The notes below the pieces were generated by a model that was given only the letters and a program-made list of their open reading frames with translations, was not told the origin of the DNA and made no database searches. This document shows positions 47,155-56,177 of a stretch of 64,000 nucleotides of DNA, in pieces. The stretch spans positions 1,674,001 through 1,738,000 of the forward strand of contig NZ_LT900217.1 in the NCBI RefSeq assembly GCF_900199375.1, read 5' to 3'. Position 1 is the stretch's first letter; every line of letters begins with the position of its first letter. A program made the translations under genes and the position numbers. Source of the DNA: Gordonibacter urolithinfaciens. Its GTDB lineage: Bacteria; Actinomycetota; Coriobacteriia; Coriobacteriales; Eggerthellaceae.

Positions 47155-47230
47155 TGGTGCCCCCGGCGCGATTCGAACGCGCGGCACCCGCTTTAGGAGA
47201 GCGGTGCTCTGTCCCCTGAGCTACGGAGGC
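47155..47230 (-). tRNA. tRNA-Arg (anticodon CCU)
   Basis: A 76-base cloverleaf on the minus strand. The acceptor arms GCCTCCG and CGGGGGC pair with one T-G wobble, the D-arm is GCTCAGGGGACAGAGC, the anticodon loop CTCCTAA gives CCU (codon AGG), and the T-arm is GCGCGTTCGAATCGCGC. The CCA end is encoded. Promoter and terminator are both present, so it is a single-gene transcript. Confidence 0.95.
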
Positions 47231-47239
47231 GCGGCAGCT

Positions 47240-47245
47240 ATTGTA
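47240..47245 (-). promoter_or_regulatory. -10 box (TACAAT) of tRNA-Arg
   Basis: On the minus strand TACAAT ends 9 bases before the first tRNA base, the expected distance for a very short 5' leader. The -35 box is weak. Confidence 0.6.
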
Positions 47246-47322
47246 GCATTCCCGACAGCGCTTATCCCAGAGAAATGGCCGAGTCCGCTGGCGGGCGTCG
47301 AGCCGTTCTCCTGTCGACGGTG

Positions 47323-48456
47323 CTAGAAGCGCAGGGCGCAGGTGAACTTCGACCAGGAGAGCGGGTCGGTATCGCGCACGAGCAGGCCCCTGTCGGGCGC
47401 ATGGACGTAGTGGGTGCCGCCGTTGCTGACGGCGATGCCCACGTGGCCGTAGCGCCACAGCACGTCACCGGGGCGGGCTTCGGAGACCGGAACGCGTTGA
47501 CGGGCTGCGTTGTACTGAGATTCGCTCTGATGCGGAACGTACATGCCGATCTGGCGGTACGCCCACGTCACCAGGCCGGAGCAGTCGAACGAGTTCGGAC
47601 CCTCCGCGCCCCATTCGTAGGGGCAGCCGATACGGCTCATGGCGTAATCGACCACGGAACCCTGCGATGGGATGTCCGCGCCGTTGCCGCCGCCTCCGCT
47701 CGGCGGGTTGCCGCCGCCGGTACCCCCGCCTCCGCCACCGCCCGTATTGCCGTTGTTCGCGGCCTCTCGCGCTGCCTCGGCTTCCATCTCGGCCTGCTTC
47801 TGCGCGGCGGCCGCCTCGGCGGCGGCGCGTTGCTCTTCCTCGAGCAGGACGCGCGCCTCGGCATCGAGCGAGTTCATGAGCGCATCGGCCTGGGCGATCT
47901 TCGCCTCGACCTCTTCCTTGATGGCCTTCGCCTCGGCTGCTTTGTCGGCGGCAATCTTCTCCTGCTTGGCGTACTCGGCCTTCGAGGCCTCCACGCTCTC
48001 GCGCAGCTCCTTGGTCTCGGCGACCATCTGGGAGTCGTTCTCGTTCAAGCCGTTCAGGATATCCCAGTTCTGGGTGAACTCGGCGAACGAGGTGGCACCC
48101 ATGAGGAAGTCCAGGAACGTGGCGGAGCCCGAGCGGTACATGCTGCGGGCGCGGGTGCCCAGGTGATCCTGCAGGTCGGCGATCTGGGCCGTGGCCTCGT
48201 CGATCTTGACCTGCTCGGCCTCCATGGCCGTGCGTGCGGCGTTCTGCTCGTCCAGCGCGCCGTAGTAGCGCTCGGCGGCGGCCTCCAGGTCGGCGTTCAG
48301 ACCGACCAGCTGGTTGCGGACGGCGTCGGCCTCTGCCTGCTTCTCGGCGGCGGTCACGGCGAACGCGGCCTGGGGGAAGGCGAGGGACGCGGCGGCGAGG
48401 GCGGTTGCTCCGCCGACGAACGTGCGCCGCGAAAGGGCGGGTGAGGGCTCTTGCAT
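47323..48456 (-). CDS. Tat-exported NlpC/P60 peptidoglycan endopeptidase
   Basis: A 377-residue cell-wall hydrolase. A twin-arginine-like signal (SRRTFVGGATALAAAS) ends near AFA at residue 33. Residues 35-220 form a long coiled coil like PcsB/RipC-type hydrolases, followed by a Gly-rich linker. The C-terminal NlpC/P60 domain carries catalytic Cys in SFDCSGLVTW and His in YGHVGIAVSN, with a further His in YVHAPD. The coiled coil suggests regulation by an envelope partner such as FtsEX. The start has AAGGAGGT 6 bases upstream. It fits the envelope-growth genes that follow on the same strand. Confidence 0.92.
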   Translation of the reverse strand: MQEPSPALSRRTFVGGATALAAASLAFPQAAFAVTAAEKQAEADAVRNQLVGLNADLEAAAERYYGALDEQNAARTAMEAEQVKIDEATAQIADLQDHLGTRARSMYRSGSATFLDFLMGATSFAEFTQNWDILNGLNENDSQMVAETKELRESVEASKAEYAKQEKIAADKAAEAKAIKEEVEAKIAQADALMNSLDAEARVLLEEEQRAAAEAAAAQKQAEMEAEAAREAANNGNTGGGGGGGTGGGNPPSGGGGNGADIPSQGSVVDYAMSRIGCPYEWGAEGPNSFDCSGLVTWAYRQIGMYVPHQSESQYNAARQRVPVSEARPGDVLWRYGHVGIAVSNGGTHYVHAPDRGLLVRDTDPLSWSKFTCALRF

Positions 48457-48717
48457 GCGGTACCTCCTTGATGGGCCTGGAGCATGTCCGAGCGAATGTA
48501 CCCTCTATCTTACCACGCAACCCATGCATGACGAAAATACCCGTCAATTATCCAGATACGAGGGAGGGTTTGCGGGAAGGCGAGGTAGCGAGGGGAAGGG
48601 CGGCGCGGCGCGAGCGGAGAGGCGAAAAGGGCGAGGTGTACCCGCTGTTCCCGGCCAGCTGCACGGCAGTCATGCGAGACGGGCGGGCTGGGCTCGGCGG
48701 CAGGTGCGGCTGGCTCC

Positions 48718-49416
48718 TTAACGGCGCCGCTCGTCGGTGCGATCGTCTATGGCGGCGTCGGCCATGGCGGAGGCCCAGAGCATCTGGGGGTTCATGACAT
48801 GCGGAGAGGCGTCGGCGAGCGAGGGGAGGCTCCCGCGCGTCCAGTCGAGCGCGGCGCGCCGGGCGGCCGCTTCCGACTCGTAGCGCTGCGGTTCGGACAG
48901 CCCCAGTCGCTTGGCGAACAGGAGGGCGGGGAAGGAGCGCTGCGCGTCCGTGGCGATGGTGGCCACGTTGTTGTAGATCTGCTGCTCGTGGGCGAGGGCT
49001 TCCATGGCCGCATCGAGCTGCGCGCTGGCCTTGCGGCTGGCAGGGCTTGCCACGAATTCCGGTTCGACTTCGGCCGCCGCGTAGACGCGCTCGATGGCCT
49101 GTACGAGCCGGTCGTCTGCTGCTGCGGCCGCATGCGGGTCCTCCGCAGAGGCGGAGGCGCGCGAGGCCGCGGCAACGTCGTCCAGGGCGCGGTGTACGAC
49201 CGAGGGACTGCTGGCTACGCGCTGCGCGGCAGCCTCGTCCTGAGAGACGGCGGCGACGAACGCCGGCACCGCCTCCATGCCGCGGCGACGCAATCCGTCC
49301 AAGCGGTTCCAGGCAGCCTGCACGTCTCGCTGCTGCGCCTTCAAGTTGGCTACGACGAGCCCGCAGAGCGCGGCGACAAGGCCCACGAGGACGATGGCAA
49401 TGAGGGAGAGGTTCAT
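48718..49416 (-). CDS. LemA-like membrane protein
   Basis: A 232-residue protein with an N-terminal membrane helix (LIAIVLVGLVAALCGLVVANL) and a helical body. AWNRLDGLRRRGMEAVPAF, and later HEQQIYNNVATIATD with YESEAAARRA, recall LemA proteins, but the match is loose and the C-terminus diverges. The role of LemA proteins is unclear. The upstream region holds a -10 box and a 12-bp palindrome (49430-49454). Confidence 0.65.
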   Translation of the reverse strand: MNLSLIAIVLVGLVAALCGLVVANLKAQQRDVQAAWNRLDGLRRRGMEAVPAFVAAVSQDEAAAQRVASSPSVVHRALDDVAAASRASASAEDPHAAAAADDRLVQAIERVYAAAEVEPEFVASPASRKASAQLDAAMEALAHEQQIYNNVATIATDAQRSFPALLFAKRLGLSEPQRYESEAAARRAALDWTRGSLPSLADASPHVMNPQMLWASAMADAAIDDRTDERRR

Positions 49417-49429
49417 CCTGGCGGTCCTT

Positions 49430-49454
49430 TCACACGTGTGATCCGCCCATTGTA
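49430..49454 (-). promoter_or_regulatory. -10 box plus palindromic operator-like site for the LemA-like gene
   Basis: On the minus strand TACAAT (49454-49449) would start transcription near 49442. TCACACGTGTGA (49441-49430), a perfect 12-bp palindrome, lies exactly at the start site and just before AAAGGA and the ATG at 49416. Its position suggests an operator. Confidence 0.5.
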
Positions 49455-49562
49455 GGGCTAGCTCGCATGCAGGACGAGGAGGGGCCTTGCTCGTTGGCGG
49501 CTTGACGGCGAAGCGTTGTCGTCAAACAGGCGCGATACAGGCGCGAGACAGGGGAATGAGAC

Positions 49563-49597
49563 GGAAAGAAAGGAGGACCGCCCGAGGCGATCCTCCT
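49563..49597 (-). terminator. Rho-independent terminator after pknB
   Basis: On the minus strand AGGAGGATCGCC pairs with GGCGGTCCTCCT (one mismatch) and is followed by TTCTTTCC. It closes the fhaA-pknB transcription unit. Confidence 0.85.
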
Positions 49598-49650
49598 AGA
49601 GATCCGAGCGTGAAGCCCCGAACGTGCGCGCACGGCACGAAAAGTGGCGG

Positions 49651-51651
49651 CTAGTTCGTCGGGTTAGGCGTCGGCGTCGGGTCGGGCGTCGACTGCTTGG
49701 CGAACACCACGGTGACGGCGATGCTGTTCTTCACGTTGCTGACGGTGAAGCTGCCGCCGCTTGGCGACACGCTGTAGCTGTTGCCGTTCGTGTCGGTGAC
49801 GGAGGACACCGTGTAGCCACTGTTAGGCGTTACCTGGAAGGTGATGCTACCGCCCTCGTCCACCTCCATGGACGATGGCGACACGTAGCCGCCCTCGCCC
49901 GAGACCGAGGCGGATACCGTGAACTTAGTGGGCTTCGCCTTGCCGTTGCTCACCACGATGTTCACCGTGCCGCCCTCTTTGCCCTTTTCGCCGGCGGAGG
50001 GGCTTTGGCTGATGACCAGGCCCTCGGCCACGGTGTCGCTGTTGGCGTAGTCGGTCGTCACGGAGAAGCCCGCATCGTTCAGCGTTGCGACCGCGGCGCC
50101 CTCGCGCTGGCCCACCACGTTGGGCACCTCAACGCCCTCGGAGCCGAGCGACACGATGTACTCCACGGTCGAGTTCTTCTCAACCTTGGTGCCGCTTTCA
50201 GGATTGGTGCTAATGACCAGGCCCTTTTCAACTGTGTCGGAATAGGCTGGCGTTCCCGCGCTCGGCACGAGCCCCTTGTCCTTGATCGCCTGCTTCGCCT
50301 TTTCCGCGTCGAGGCCTTTCACGTCGGGCACGGTGATCTGAGCCACGCCCTGCGATACGGTAACGTTGACTTTCGAGCCCTTCTCGCGCTTGTCGCCGGC
50401 CTTCGGGTCCTGGCCGACTATCTGCCCGGCCGGAACCTTGTCGTCGTACTTCTGGTCGGTGGTGCCCAGCTCGAAGCCGGCCTCCTTCAAGATGGCCGTG
50501 GCCTCCTCGACGGTCTTGCCCGTCACGTCGGGCACGGGGTCGCCCGTGGCGAAGCCGCCCATGAGGGCGAATGCCGCAAGGCCCACGATGGCCAGCGCGG
50601 CAACGATACCCACCACGATGCCGATGGTCTTCTTGTTGTTCTTCTTCTTGCCGTCGTCGGAACGGTAGTTCTTCGTGCCGCCGGGGGTTCCCGCGGGCTT
50701 CGTGCCGCCCGCGCCCATGCCGGCGGGCATGACGGCGGTGCCGTCTGCCATGCCCATGGGAGGAACGACGCCGCCCATGACGGCCGTCTCGGCGCTGGTG
50801 AAGCCGCCGCCCACGTTCACAGGGCGTCCGGCCAGGTAGTCGTTCAGCGCGTAGCGCATGTCCTGCGCGGTGGCGAAGCGCTCGGCGGGGTTCTTCGCCA
50901 TGGCGCGCATGATGATGGCTTCGAGCGCGGGGTCGATATCGGGGTTGATCTCTCGCGGCGGGGCCGGCAGGTCGTTCACCTGCTTCATGGCCACGCTCAC
51001 GGCATCGGGGCCGTCGAAGGGCAGCTTGCCCGTGGCGGCCTCGTACAGCACGATGCCGAGCGAGTAGATGTCGCTGGCGGCGGTGAGCTCCTTGCCCTGC
51101 GCCTGTTCCGGCGAGATATAGTGCGCCGTGCCCAGCACGGACGACGTCTGCGTCATGACCGAGTTCTTGGCGCGCGCGATGCCGAAGTCCATGACCTTCA
51201 CGTTGCCGTCGGGCTGCACCATGATGTTCTGCGGCTTGATGTCGCGGTGGATGATGTCCAGGTTGTGCGCCACCGAAAGGGCCTGGCACACCTGCGAGCC
51301 GATCTCGGCCACCTTGCGCTGGTTGATGGCGCCGCGCTCGTTGATGGCTGTCTTCAGGTCGCTGCCGCGCACGAACTCCATGACGATGTAGTACGTGCCG
51401 TCGTCCTGGCCCCAGTCGTACACGTTCACGATGTAGGGGCTCTGCAGGTTGGCCGCAGCGGCGGCCTCCTGCTTGAAGCGCTTGGTGAAGTTGGGATCGG
51501 CGGCGTACTGGGGCAGCATGACCTTCACCGCAACCAGGCGTCCGAGCACGTTGTCCTGCGCGCGGTACACCTCGGCCATGCCGCCGATACCGATGCGCTC
51601 GGTTATCTGGTAGCGGTTGTTGAACACCCTGCCTGTCATGTTTCCGGTCAC
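49651..51651 (-). CDS. pknB: PASTA-domain Ser/Thr protein kinase
   Basis: A 666-residue transmembrane kinase that couples peptidoglycan status to cell-division control. The kinase domain (about 12-280) has GIGGMAEVYRA, VAVKVM, HRDIKPQNIM and MDFGIAR. After a linker comes one helix (IGIVVGIVAALAIVGLAAF), then three extracellular PASTA repeats (PDVTGKTVEEA, PDVKGLDAEKA, PNVVGQREGAA). Unusually, a fourth extracellular module follows (FTVSASVSGEGGYVSPSS to SYSVSPSGG), resembling beta-rich bacterial-repeat domains of surface proteins, and then a Pro/Thr tail. It starts with GTG (AAAGGAG upstream), 79 bp after the SEDS-PBP fusion. Confidence 0.93.
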   Translation of the reverse strand: MTGNMTGRVFNNRYQITERIGIGGMAEVYRAQDNVLGRLVAVKVMLPQYAADPNFTKRFKQEAAAAANLQSPYIVNVYDWGQDDGTYYIVMEFVRGSDLKTAINERGAINQRKVAEIGSQVCQALSVAHNLDIIHRDIKPQNIMVQPDGNVKVMDFGIARAKNSVMTQTSSVLGTAHYISPEQAQGKELTAASDIYSLGIVLYEAATGKLPFDGPDAVSVAMKQVNDLPAPPREINPDIDPALEAIIMRAMAKNPAERFATAQDMRYALNDYLAGRPVNVGGGFTSAETAVMGGVVPPMGMADGTAVMPAGMGAGGTKPAGTPGGTKNYRSDDGKKKNNKKTIGIVVGIVAALAIVGLAAFALMGGFATGDPVPDVTGKTVEEATAILKEAGFELGTTDQKYDDKVPAGQIVGQDPKAGDKREKGSKVNVTVSQGVAQITVPDVKGLDAEKAKQAIKDKGLVPSAGTPAYSDTVEKGLVISTNPESGTKVEKNSTVEYIVSLGSEGVEVPNVVGQREGAAVATLNDAGFSVTTDYANSDTVAEGLVISQSPSAGEKGKEGGTVNIVVSNGKAKPTKFTVSASVSGEGGYVSPSSMEVDEGGSITFQVTPNSGYTVSSVTDTNGNSYSVSPSGGSFTVSNVKNSIAVTVVFAKQSTPDPTPTPNPTN

Positions 51652-51730
51652 GTTTCTGCTCCTTTAGGTCACATGCCCCGTGGCGGTACTGCGTGTCGAT
51701 GTTGATACGATTGCCACCAGCATACCTTAT

Positions 51731-54493
51731 TTACAAAAGCCCTTGCACCTGCAGGGCCGTTCTCAACACATTCTGCGCCCGCTCGGTGCCCATGCCCTCG
51801 TCGGCAAGCTCAAGGTTGATGGCCACCACGACGCGCGGGTTGTCGGCGGGCGCCATTCCCACGAACCAGCTGTCGTTGCCGTTCTCCTTCTCGGCCGTGC
51901 CGGTCTTGCCGGCCACCTCCACGCCGGGGAGGGCGGCGGCCGTGCCCGTGCCGTCCGTGACGACGCCCTTGAGCACGTCCTTCACGCGGTTGGCCGTTTC
52001 CTTGCTCACGGCCTGCAGGAACTTGTTCGGCGAGGCCGTGAAGCTGCGCTCGCCGTTGGCATTGTAGACGCCCTCTACCAGGTAGGGGTTCATGATAGCG
52101 CCGTCGTTGGCTATGGCGCAGCCCACCAGGGCCATCTCCAGCACGGTGGCCTGGGGTCCGGCGGGGCTGGGGTGGTTCTGGGGGTTCACCGGCTCGCCGG
52201 CGGCCGACCAGGCCAGCTCCCACTTCGTCATCTCGTCGGGCTCGGCCATGAGCGAGGTGGCGGTGTTCAGCGTGAAGTCGATCTTGCGGTTGAAACCGAA
52301 CTTGTCGGCGCCCTCCACGAGCTTCTCCGCGCCCATTTCCACGCCCAGCTGGCCGAACACGGTGTTGCTGGACAGTTCGGTGGCGCGGGCGAGCGTGATG
52401 TCGCCGTAGGAGTTCTTGTTGAAGTTCGTGACGGGCGCGTTGCCGATGTCCATGGTGCCCGGCGACGAGAACACGGTGTCCTCGCTGGCCACGCCGTCCT
52501 CGAGCGCCGTTGCCAGCGTGACGATCTTGAACGTGGAGCCGGGGGCGTAGAGCGTCTGTATCGCGCGGTTCAGCAGCGTGCTCTCGCCGTCGGGGTTGGC
52601 GTTGGCCTTCTCTATCTCGGCGGCGAAGTTGGCCGCGTCGTAGGTGGGCGACGACGCCATGCCCAGCACGGCTCCCGTCTCGGGGTCCATGACCACGCAC
52701 GCGCCGGCGTAGCCCGAGAGCGCGTCTTGGGCCGCCTGCTGTATCTTCGAGTTCAGCGTGAGCGTGACGTCGTTGCCCACGCCGCCGATGCCGGCCAGCG
52801 AGTTCAGCACGTCGGTCCAGCTGGCGTAGTTCTGCTGGCCCTTCAGCGTGTCGTTCTCGGCGGCCTCGATGCCGGACGTGCCGAACTGAGTGGACGCGTA
52901 GCCCACCACGTGGGTGGCCAGGTTGCCGGCCGGGTAGACGCGCTCGTAGGTGCCGTCCTCCTGCTGCACGCTCTGCGCGAGGATCACGCCGTCGTAGGTG
53001 GAGATGGTGCCGCGCTCGGTGCGCGATTCCTTCGCCAGCGTGTGGTTGTTGCCGGGCATGTTCTGGTAGTAGTTCGCCTGCACCACCATGATGAGCGTGA
53101 GGTTGGCCACGAGAAGCGCGAAAAGGGTGGAAAGGATGATCATGGCGTGCGTGAGCCGCTTGCCCAGCGACACGCGCCCGAGCACGCTGTTCGCATGCAG
53201 CGAGCTGGTGGCGCTGGCCACCTCGGAGCCTACGCCCGTGCCCTCGTCGCCGCAGCGCATGAGGAAACCCACCGCTATGAAGCTGGCCAGGAGCGACGAG
53301 CCGCCTTGGCTGATGAAGGGGAGCGTGAGGCCCGTGAGCGGGATGAGCCGCGTCACGCCGCCCACGATGATGAACGCCTGGAGCACGATCATGGTGGTGA
53401 GGCCCACGGTCACGAAAGAGCTGACGTCGCTCTTCGCGCGCGCCGCCGTCACGAAGCCGCGGATGGCCAGGCACAGGAACAGCAGCAGCACGCCCGCCGC
53501 GCCCAAAAGCCCGATCTCCTCGGCGATGGCGGCGAAGATGTAGTCGCTCTCCACGACGGGGATCTGCTCGGCCAGGCCGCGCCCGACGCCCACGCCGAAC
53601 AGGTCGCCATCGGCGATGGAGTAGATGCCCTGCACCAGCTGGTAGCCGGTGTTCTGGGCGTCCGCGAACGGGTCCAGCCAGTTGTCCACGCGCACCTGCA
53701 CGTGACCGAAGGCCAGGTAGGCTCCCACGCCGCCGATGGCAATGAGGCCCAAGCCCACCACCAGGTAGAACTTCTTGCCCGTGGCCACGTACAACATGAC
53801 CAGGAACAGGAAGAAGAACACGAGCGCGCTGCCCAGGTCCTTCTCGCACACGACGATGACCAACGCCACCAGCCACATGAGCAGCAGTGGCAGCAACGTA
53901 CGGATGTCCGGCAGGTTGAAGGGACCCACGCGCCACGTGAACACGGAGAGCATCTCTCGGTTCTGCGCGAGGTAACCGGCCAGGAACAGCACGATGGCGA
54001 TCTTCGCGATCTCGCCCGGCTGGAACGAGAACTTGCCGATGCCCAGCCAAATGCGGCTTCCGTAGATCTCCTGGCCGAGTCCCGGCACCAACGGCGAGAG
54101 CAGCAGCAGGAAGCCCACGATCATGAGCGTATACTTGTAGTTGGCCACCTTGTCGAGGTTGCGCACGAGCGCCATGACCAGCACCATGAACGCTACGCCC
54201 AGGAACAGCCACATGACCTGGTTCATTGCTAGGTTGGGTGCCAGGCGTTCCACGAAGCATATGCCGATGCCCGACAGCGCGAACACGATGGGCAGGATGG
54301 CCGGGTCGGCCTTGGGCGCGAACTTGCGCGTGGCCAGGTGCGCGATGATGAACGCCACGAAGATGCCGATAGGCACCCCCAGCGTGGTGGCGTTGAGGGC
54401 GAGCCCCTGGTTCACGGCCAGCATGGCGAACAGCAGCACCACGATGGGCGCCGCCACGCACAGCAGGACGAGCTCGATGTTGCGGCGCGTCAT
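51731..54493 (-). CDS. Natural fusion of SEDS glycosyltransferase (FtsW/RodA) and class B penicillin-binding protein
   Basis: One uninterrupted 920-residue frame. Residues 1-415 are a ten-helix SEDS peptidoglycan polymerase; ESDYIFAAIAEE holds D317, matching the catalytic Asp of FtsW/RodA. A linker of about 30 residues (415-445) leads to a membrane helix (MIILSTLFALLVANLTLIMV) and a class B PBP with active-site Ser653 in STFK, SSN 708-710 and KTG 863-865. In mycobacteria rodA and pbpA are separate neighbouring genes at this place. The start overlaps pstP (ATGA). The fused enzyme would polymerise and crosslink peptidoglycan as a single unit. Confidence 0.95.
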   Translation of the reverse strand: MTRRNIELVLLCVAAPIVVLLFAMLAVNQGLALNATTLGVPIGIFVAFIIAHLATRKFAPKADPAILPIVFALSGIGICFVERLAPNLAMNQVMWLFLGVAFMVLVMALVRNLDKVANYKYTLMIVGFLLLLSPLVPGLGQEIYGSRIWLGIGKFSFQPGEIAKIAIVLFLAGYLAQNREMLSVFTWRVGPFNLPDIRTLLPLLLMWLVALVIVVCEKDLGSALVFFFLFLVMLYVATGKKFYLVVGLGLIAIGGVGAYLAFGHVQVRVDNWLDPFADAQNTGYQLVQGIYSIADGDLFGVGVGRGLAEQIPVVESDYIFAAIAEEIGLLGAAGVLLLFLCLAIRGFVTAARAKSDVSSFVTVGLTTMIVLQAFIIVGGVTRLIPLTGLTLPFISQGGSSLLASFIAVGFLMRCGDEGTGVGSEVASATSSLHANSVLGRVSLGKRLTHAMIILSTLFALLVANLTLIMVVQANYYQNMPGNNHTLAKESRTERGTISTYDGVILAQSVQQEDGTYERVYPAGNLATHVVGYASTQFGTSGIEAAENDTLKGQQNYASWTDVLNSLAGIGGVGNDVTLTLNSKIQQAAQDALSGYAGACVVMDPETGAVLGMASSPTYDAANFAAEIEKANANPDGESTLLNRAIQTLYAPGSTFKIVTLATALEDGVASEDTVFSSPGTMDIGNAPVTNFNKNSYGDITLARATELSSNTVFGQLGVEMGAEKLVEGADKFGFNRKIDFTLNTATSLMAEPDEMTKWELAWSAAGEPVNPQNHPSPAGPQATVLEMALVGCAIANDGAIMNPYLVEGVYNANGERSFTASPNKFLQAVSKETANRVKDVLKGVVTDGTGTAAALPGVEVAGKTGTAEKENGNDSWFVGMAPADNPRVVVAINLELADEGMGTERAQNVLRTALQVQGLL

Positions 54494-55710
54494 GCGGCAC
54501 CGCCTTGCGAGTTGGCAGGCTCCGGCGGGTCCGCGTCGTGCGTGCCGCCGGTGCTGCCGGCTGCGTCGGTTGCGGGAGCGCCGGCATCCGCCGCATCGTC
54601 CCCGGTTGGCTTGCTCTTGGCGTCGATGTCCTCTTGGTACTCCTTGACCAGCGACTCGGCGGCCTCCACGCTGTCGACGCGCCAGCCTTCCTTCAGCCGT
54701 TCCTGGAACCCGGGCTGCAGATCGCTCACTGACACGTCGGTGGTCTTCACCAGCTCGGAGTAGCCGAGGCCGAACACGTTGCCCGGCACGCCGCGGTAGA
54801 TGGCCACCTTGCCATTGTCGTTTGCGAGGTAGGCGGCGTTGTGCAGGTACTCGTTCGTGCCCCAGGCCGTGCCGCCCACGATGGCGGCGAACAGCACGAG
54901 CACGAGCGCGATGGAGAGCTTCGTCTTGCGCGCCATCTTCTTGCGGCGCACCTCGGCGAAGCCGGTGACGTCCGCCACGATGACGGTGACGTTGTCGTGG
55001 CCGCCGTTGGCGATAGCCTCGTTCACCAGCTGCGATGCGCAGCGCTGTGGGTCGCGCACACGGGCGAGCGTCGATTCTATGTCGTTGTCGCACACCATGC
55101 CCGACAGGCCGTCGGAGCAGATGAGCAGGCGGTCGCCCGTCTCCACGTTGATCTCGTACAGATCGGGCTGCGTATGCGGGTCGCTCCCCAGCGCCCGCGT
55201 GATGACGGAGCGGTTCGGGTGCGTGCGCGCCTCCTCGGGCGTGAGCTGCCCCGCCTCTATCATGTCGGCCATCAGGCTGTGGTCGCGCGTGAGCTGTTGG
55301 AGCTTGCCCTGGTGCAGCAGGTAGGCACGCGAGTCGCCCACCTGGGCGATGATGAGCCGTTCGCCCTCCAGCATGGCAGCGGTCATGGTGGTGCCCATGC
55401 CCTCGCGGCCCCGCCCCTCGTGGGCAGCGACGATGATGGCGCGGTTCGCCTCCTCCACGGCGCGTCCCAGCGCCTCGGGGTCGGGATGCGCGGGCGCGCG
55501 CTCGGCCAGCACGTTCACGGCGATTTCCGAAGCCACCTCGCCGGCTGCGTGCCCGCCCATGCCGTCGGCGACGGCGAACAGGGGGGGTGCCACCACGAGG
55601 CTGTCCTCGTTGTGGTCGCGCAGGCAGCCGATGTCCGTGCGGCTCCCGAACGTGGTGGTGGCGCCCTTGCGCGTGTGTGGCGTGGACTTGTACGGGCGCT
55701 CGGCGGCCAT
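54490..55710 (-). CDS. pstP: PP2C-type Ser/Thr phosphatase (PstP-like)
   Basis: A 406-residue phosphatase that reverses PknB-type phosphorylation. The metal-binding PP2C motifs are visible: RDHNEDS, VADGMGGHAAGE, GTTMTAAML, QVGDSRAYL, LLICSDGLS and GGHDNVTVIV. After residue 260 comes a membrane helix (LSIALVLVLFAAIVGGTAWG) and an extracellular domain of about 120 residues ending in a Pro/Gly-rich tail. It is coupled by one-base or ATGA overlaps to fhaB upstream and the SEDS-PBP gene downstream. Confidence 0.95.
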   Translation of the reverse strand: MAAERPYKSTPHTRKGATTTFGSRTDIGCLRDHNEDSLVVAPPLFAVADGMGGHAAGEVASEIAVNVLAERAPAHPDPEALGRAVEEANRAIIVAAHEGRGREGMGTTMTAAMLEGERLIIAQVGDSRAYLLHQGKLQQLTRDHSLMADMIEAGQLTPEEARTHPNRSVITRALGSDPHTQPDLYEINVETGDRLLICSDGLSGMVCDNDIESTLARVRDPQRCASQLVNEAIANGGHDNVTVIVADVTGFAEVRRKKMARKTKLSIALVLVLFAAIVGGTAWGTNEYLHNAAYLANDNGKVAIYRGVPGNVFGLGYSELVKTTDVSVSDLQPGFQERLKEGWRVDSVEAAESLVKEYQEDIDAKSKPTGDDAADAGAPATDAAGSTGGTHDADPPEPANSQGGAA

Positions 55711-56123
55711 CAGGCAAACCTCACGCGGATGGCCACGTCGCCCACGTTGACCACGTCGCCGTTCTTGAGCGCTACCGGTTCGCCGATGACCTGGCCGTTC
55801 ACGGCAGTGCCGTTCGTCGATCCCAGGTCTTCCACGAACAGGTTCTGCCCCATGAGGGAGAAGCGCGCGTGGCGGCCGGACACGTAACCCGCGCCCACCA
55901 CGATGTCGGCGCCGGGGCTGCGGCCCACGATGACGGGCCCGCGCACGACGATGGACACGCCGCGCAGCTCCTTCGGCCCGCGCTCTACCGACAGGTTCCA
56001 GGTGCGCTCCTTTTTACGTTGGCCGCGCACGAGGCCTATCCCCGTCTTCATGAGGGCGAACAGGAACAGGTAGAGCAGCGCGACGAACAGCAGGCGTCCG
56101 ATCAGCAGTACGACGTCGATCAC
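55710..56123 (-). CDS. fhaB: FhaB-like membrane-anchored FHA-domain protein
   Basis: A 137-residue protein: an N-terminal membrane helix (VVLLIGRLLFVALLYLFLF), a basic linker (RGQRKKER), then a forkhead-associated domain with GRSPGADIV, SGRHARF and EDLGSTNGTAVNG. FHA domains bind phosphothreonine, and FhaB (FipA) in mycobacteria links kinase signalling to septal synthesis. Its stop overlaps the pstP start by one base. Confidence 0.93.
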   Translation of the reverse strand: MIDVVLLIGRLLFVALLYLFLFALMKTGIGLVRGQRKKERTWNLSVERGPKELRGVSIVVRGPVIVGRSPGADIVVGAGYVSGRHARFSLMGQNLFVEDLGSTNGTAVNGQVIGEPVALKNGDVVNVGDVAIRVRFA

Positions 56124-56177
56124 GAGTACACCCCTCGCTCTGTGCGGTTAACAACTTTCACGCATGCGCCTTTCGCG

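Noticed and set aside
51731-55717. A single 1328-residue protein joining pstP and the SEDS-PBP gene
   Set aside because: The upstream part is a wrong-frame reading of pstP. The SEDS start at 54493 overlaps the pstP stop by ATGA, and protein-like sequence begins only there.
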